Below are positions 63,016-64,000 of a stretch of DNA of 64,000 bases, one piece after another. Each line of letters begins with the position of its first letter. Within the stretch, counting starts at the first letter, position 1. This DNA comes from Chloroflexi bacterium HGW-Chloroflexi-2 (GTDB lineage Bacteria > Chloroflexota > Anaerolineae > Anaerolineales > Anaerolineaceae): contig PHBY01000001.1 of NCBI GenBank assembly GCA_002840735.1, positions 1 to 64,000 of the forward strand. The letters are read 5' to 3'. The position numbers were made by a program, and so were the translations under genes. The notes below the pieces were generated by a model. It was not told where the DNA came from and made no database searches. It saw only the letters and a program-made list of their open reading frames with translations.

Positions 63016-64000
63016 ATGCGTCAAGTTTCAATCGCTTTAATGGGTTTTGGGAATGTAGGGCAGGCTTTTACAAGCTTGCTTTTAAAAAAACAGGAAACGC
63101 TAAAAAAAGAGTTTGAATTAGAATTTATCGTTACCGGGATCTTTACCAGAAATCATGGTGCAGCTATTAATTCCGGTGGCGTAAATTTAACCAGAGCGTT
63201 GGAATTTATTTCCCAAGGAACTTCATTAGCAAACTTATCAGAAGATAATCGGGAATTTTCGCCAGAAAGTTTTATTCATGGAAGTTCAGCTGAAATATTC
63301 GTCGAATGTACTCCATTAAACCCATACGATGGTGAACCAGCCCTGTCTTACAATAAAATTGCTCTTAATCGCGGAAAACATGTTGTAACAGCCAACAAGG
63401 GACCGGTAGTATACGGTCACAAAGAATTATCGAAACTGGCTGTGGATCGAAGAAAAGGTTTTTATTTTGAATCTGCCGTTATGGATGGCGCACCTATTTT
63501 CTCCCTCTTCCGAGAGACATTACCGTTGATCGAACTCAAAGGATTTTCGGGTATTCTAAACTCCTGCACAAATTATCTCCTGGATCTGATGAACGCAGGT
63601 GCTACATTCGAAGAAGCAGTAATTCAAGCTCAGAGCATTGGGATTACCGAAACTGATCCAAGTGCAGATATCGATGGATGGGATGCTGCTGTAAAGGTTG
63701 CAGCATTGGTTTCCGTCCTGATGGGAATTTCCATAACTCCACACCAGGTAGATCGCAAAGGGATCCGCGAGGTGACACCAGCAATGATTAAGACAGCCCA
63801 AGAGAATGGAGAAAAATGGAAATTAGTCTGTACTGCCAAACGACAGGGAAGTCAATTAATCGAAGTCAGTGTTCAACCTCAGACTGTAAAGGCAGATTCT
63901 CTGCTATATATGGTCAACGGAACAAGCTCATTTGTTCAATTCGAGACTGATGTGCTGCCTGGTCTGGGGATTCTTGAAAAAGATCCTGGTCCATTAACAA
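63016..64000 (+). CDS. hom: homoserine dehydrogenase, 5' part (runs off the window)
   Basis: Reduces aspartate semialdehyde to homoserine for threonine and methionine synthesis. The visible 328 residues contain the NAD(P) loop MGFGNVGQAF, the catalytic-lysine segment VTANKGPVVYG, and the DPSADIDGWDAAVKVA substrate motif. CGGAGG precedes the ATG at 63016. The 3' end lies beyond position 64000, so a C-terminal ACT domain can neither be shown nor excluded. Confidence 0.93.
   Translation, partial: MRQVSIALMGFGNVGQAFTSLLLKKQETLKKEFELEFIVTGIFTRNHGAAINSGGVNLTRALEFISQGTSLANLSEDNREFSPESFIHGSSAEIFVECTPLNPYDGEPALSYNKIALNRGKHVVTANKGPVVYGHKELSKLAVDRRKGFYFESAVMDGAPIFSLFRETLPLIELKGFSGILNSCTNYLLDLMNAGATFEEAVIQAQSIGITETDPSADIDGWDAAVKVAALVSVLMGISITPHQVDRKGIREVTPAMIKTAQENGEKWKLVCTAKRQGSQLIEVSVQPQTVKADSLLYMVNGTSSFVQFETDVLPGLGILEKDPGPLT

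Noticed and set aside
1-64000. CRISPR arrays, insertion sequences, prophage genes or integrase attachment sites
   Set aside because: I saw no regularly spaced repeats, transposase or integrase motifs, or phage structural genes anywhere in the window; the excisionase-like fragment at 59.4 kb is the only hint of mobility.

Overview
The window is an AT-rich bacterial chromosome segment with short intergenic gaps and many stop/start overlaps. Gene content points to the phylum Chloroflexota, probably class Anaerolineae. The evidence is a DUF3090 plus SCO1664-family pair, three PIG-L deacetylases, a DHH-CBS-poly(A)polymerase-type fusion, T-box control of trpS, and lipoproteins with long Ser/Thr/Pro linkers. 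This placement is inference from gene families; there is no rRNA here.

Layout: 0.2-4.5 kb, a PfkB kinase, two small membrane proteins and the prfA-prmC-tsaC translation operon (minus strand). 4.5-11.3 kb, a phosphate locus: pstSCAB on the minus strand diverging from a second pstB, phoU and a CHAD protein, with an array of 11-bp-spaced TT(A) units facing each way between them. 11.3-20.4 kb, clpB, a PIG-L enzyme, a MoeB-rhodanese, and a DHH/CBS/tRNA nucleotidyltransferase fusion. 20.5-25.3 kb, an EF-G-like GTPase, a lytic transglycosylase, tRNA-Gly and a membrane-tethered LuxR-Kelch regulator. 25.7-34.4 kb, a nucleoside/nucleobase operon: BMP-type ABC transporter, two-subunit molybdenum hydroxylase and cytosine-deaminase-like amidohydrolase. 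34.5-35.9 kb, a CAU tRNA (probably Ile2) and a PIG-L enzyme. 35.96-44.2 kb, an eight-gene locus of mostly unrecognised membrane proteins with a GlmL-like ATPase and a protein carrying about ten PDWL-like repeats. 44.3-53.7 kb, phosphoglucomutase, T-box/trpS, dtd, a PyrD-like/PIG-L/PyrK-like cluster and an SPFH protein. 53.9-58.5 kb, selD, gamma-glutamyltransferase and uvrC. 58.7-59.5 kb, a GC-rich patch with a DUF2231 gene and a decayed helix-turn-helix gene. 59.6-64 kb, rplS, a glutamine-amidotransferase-like hydrolase, murI, DUF3090, SCO1664-like and the start of homoserine dehydrogenase.

The main observations are these. (1) selD is longer than a standard reading suggests: its essential cysteine position is an in-frame TGA, so it is very probably a selenocysteine-containing selenophosphate synthetase. 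(2) At least eight genes have a -10-like hexamer 6-7 nt before the start codon, implying frequent leaderless mRNAs. (3) The 36-44 kb locus looks like an undescribed membrane-associated system. (4) A 73-bp palindromic repeat with compensatory stem changes occurs twice. (5) Divergent Pho-box-like arrays control the phosphate locus.
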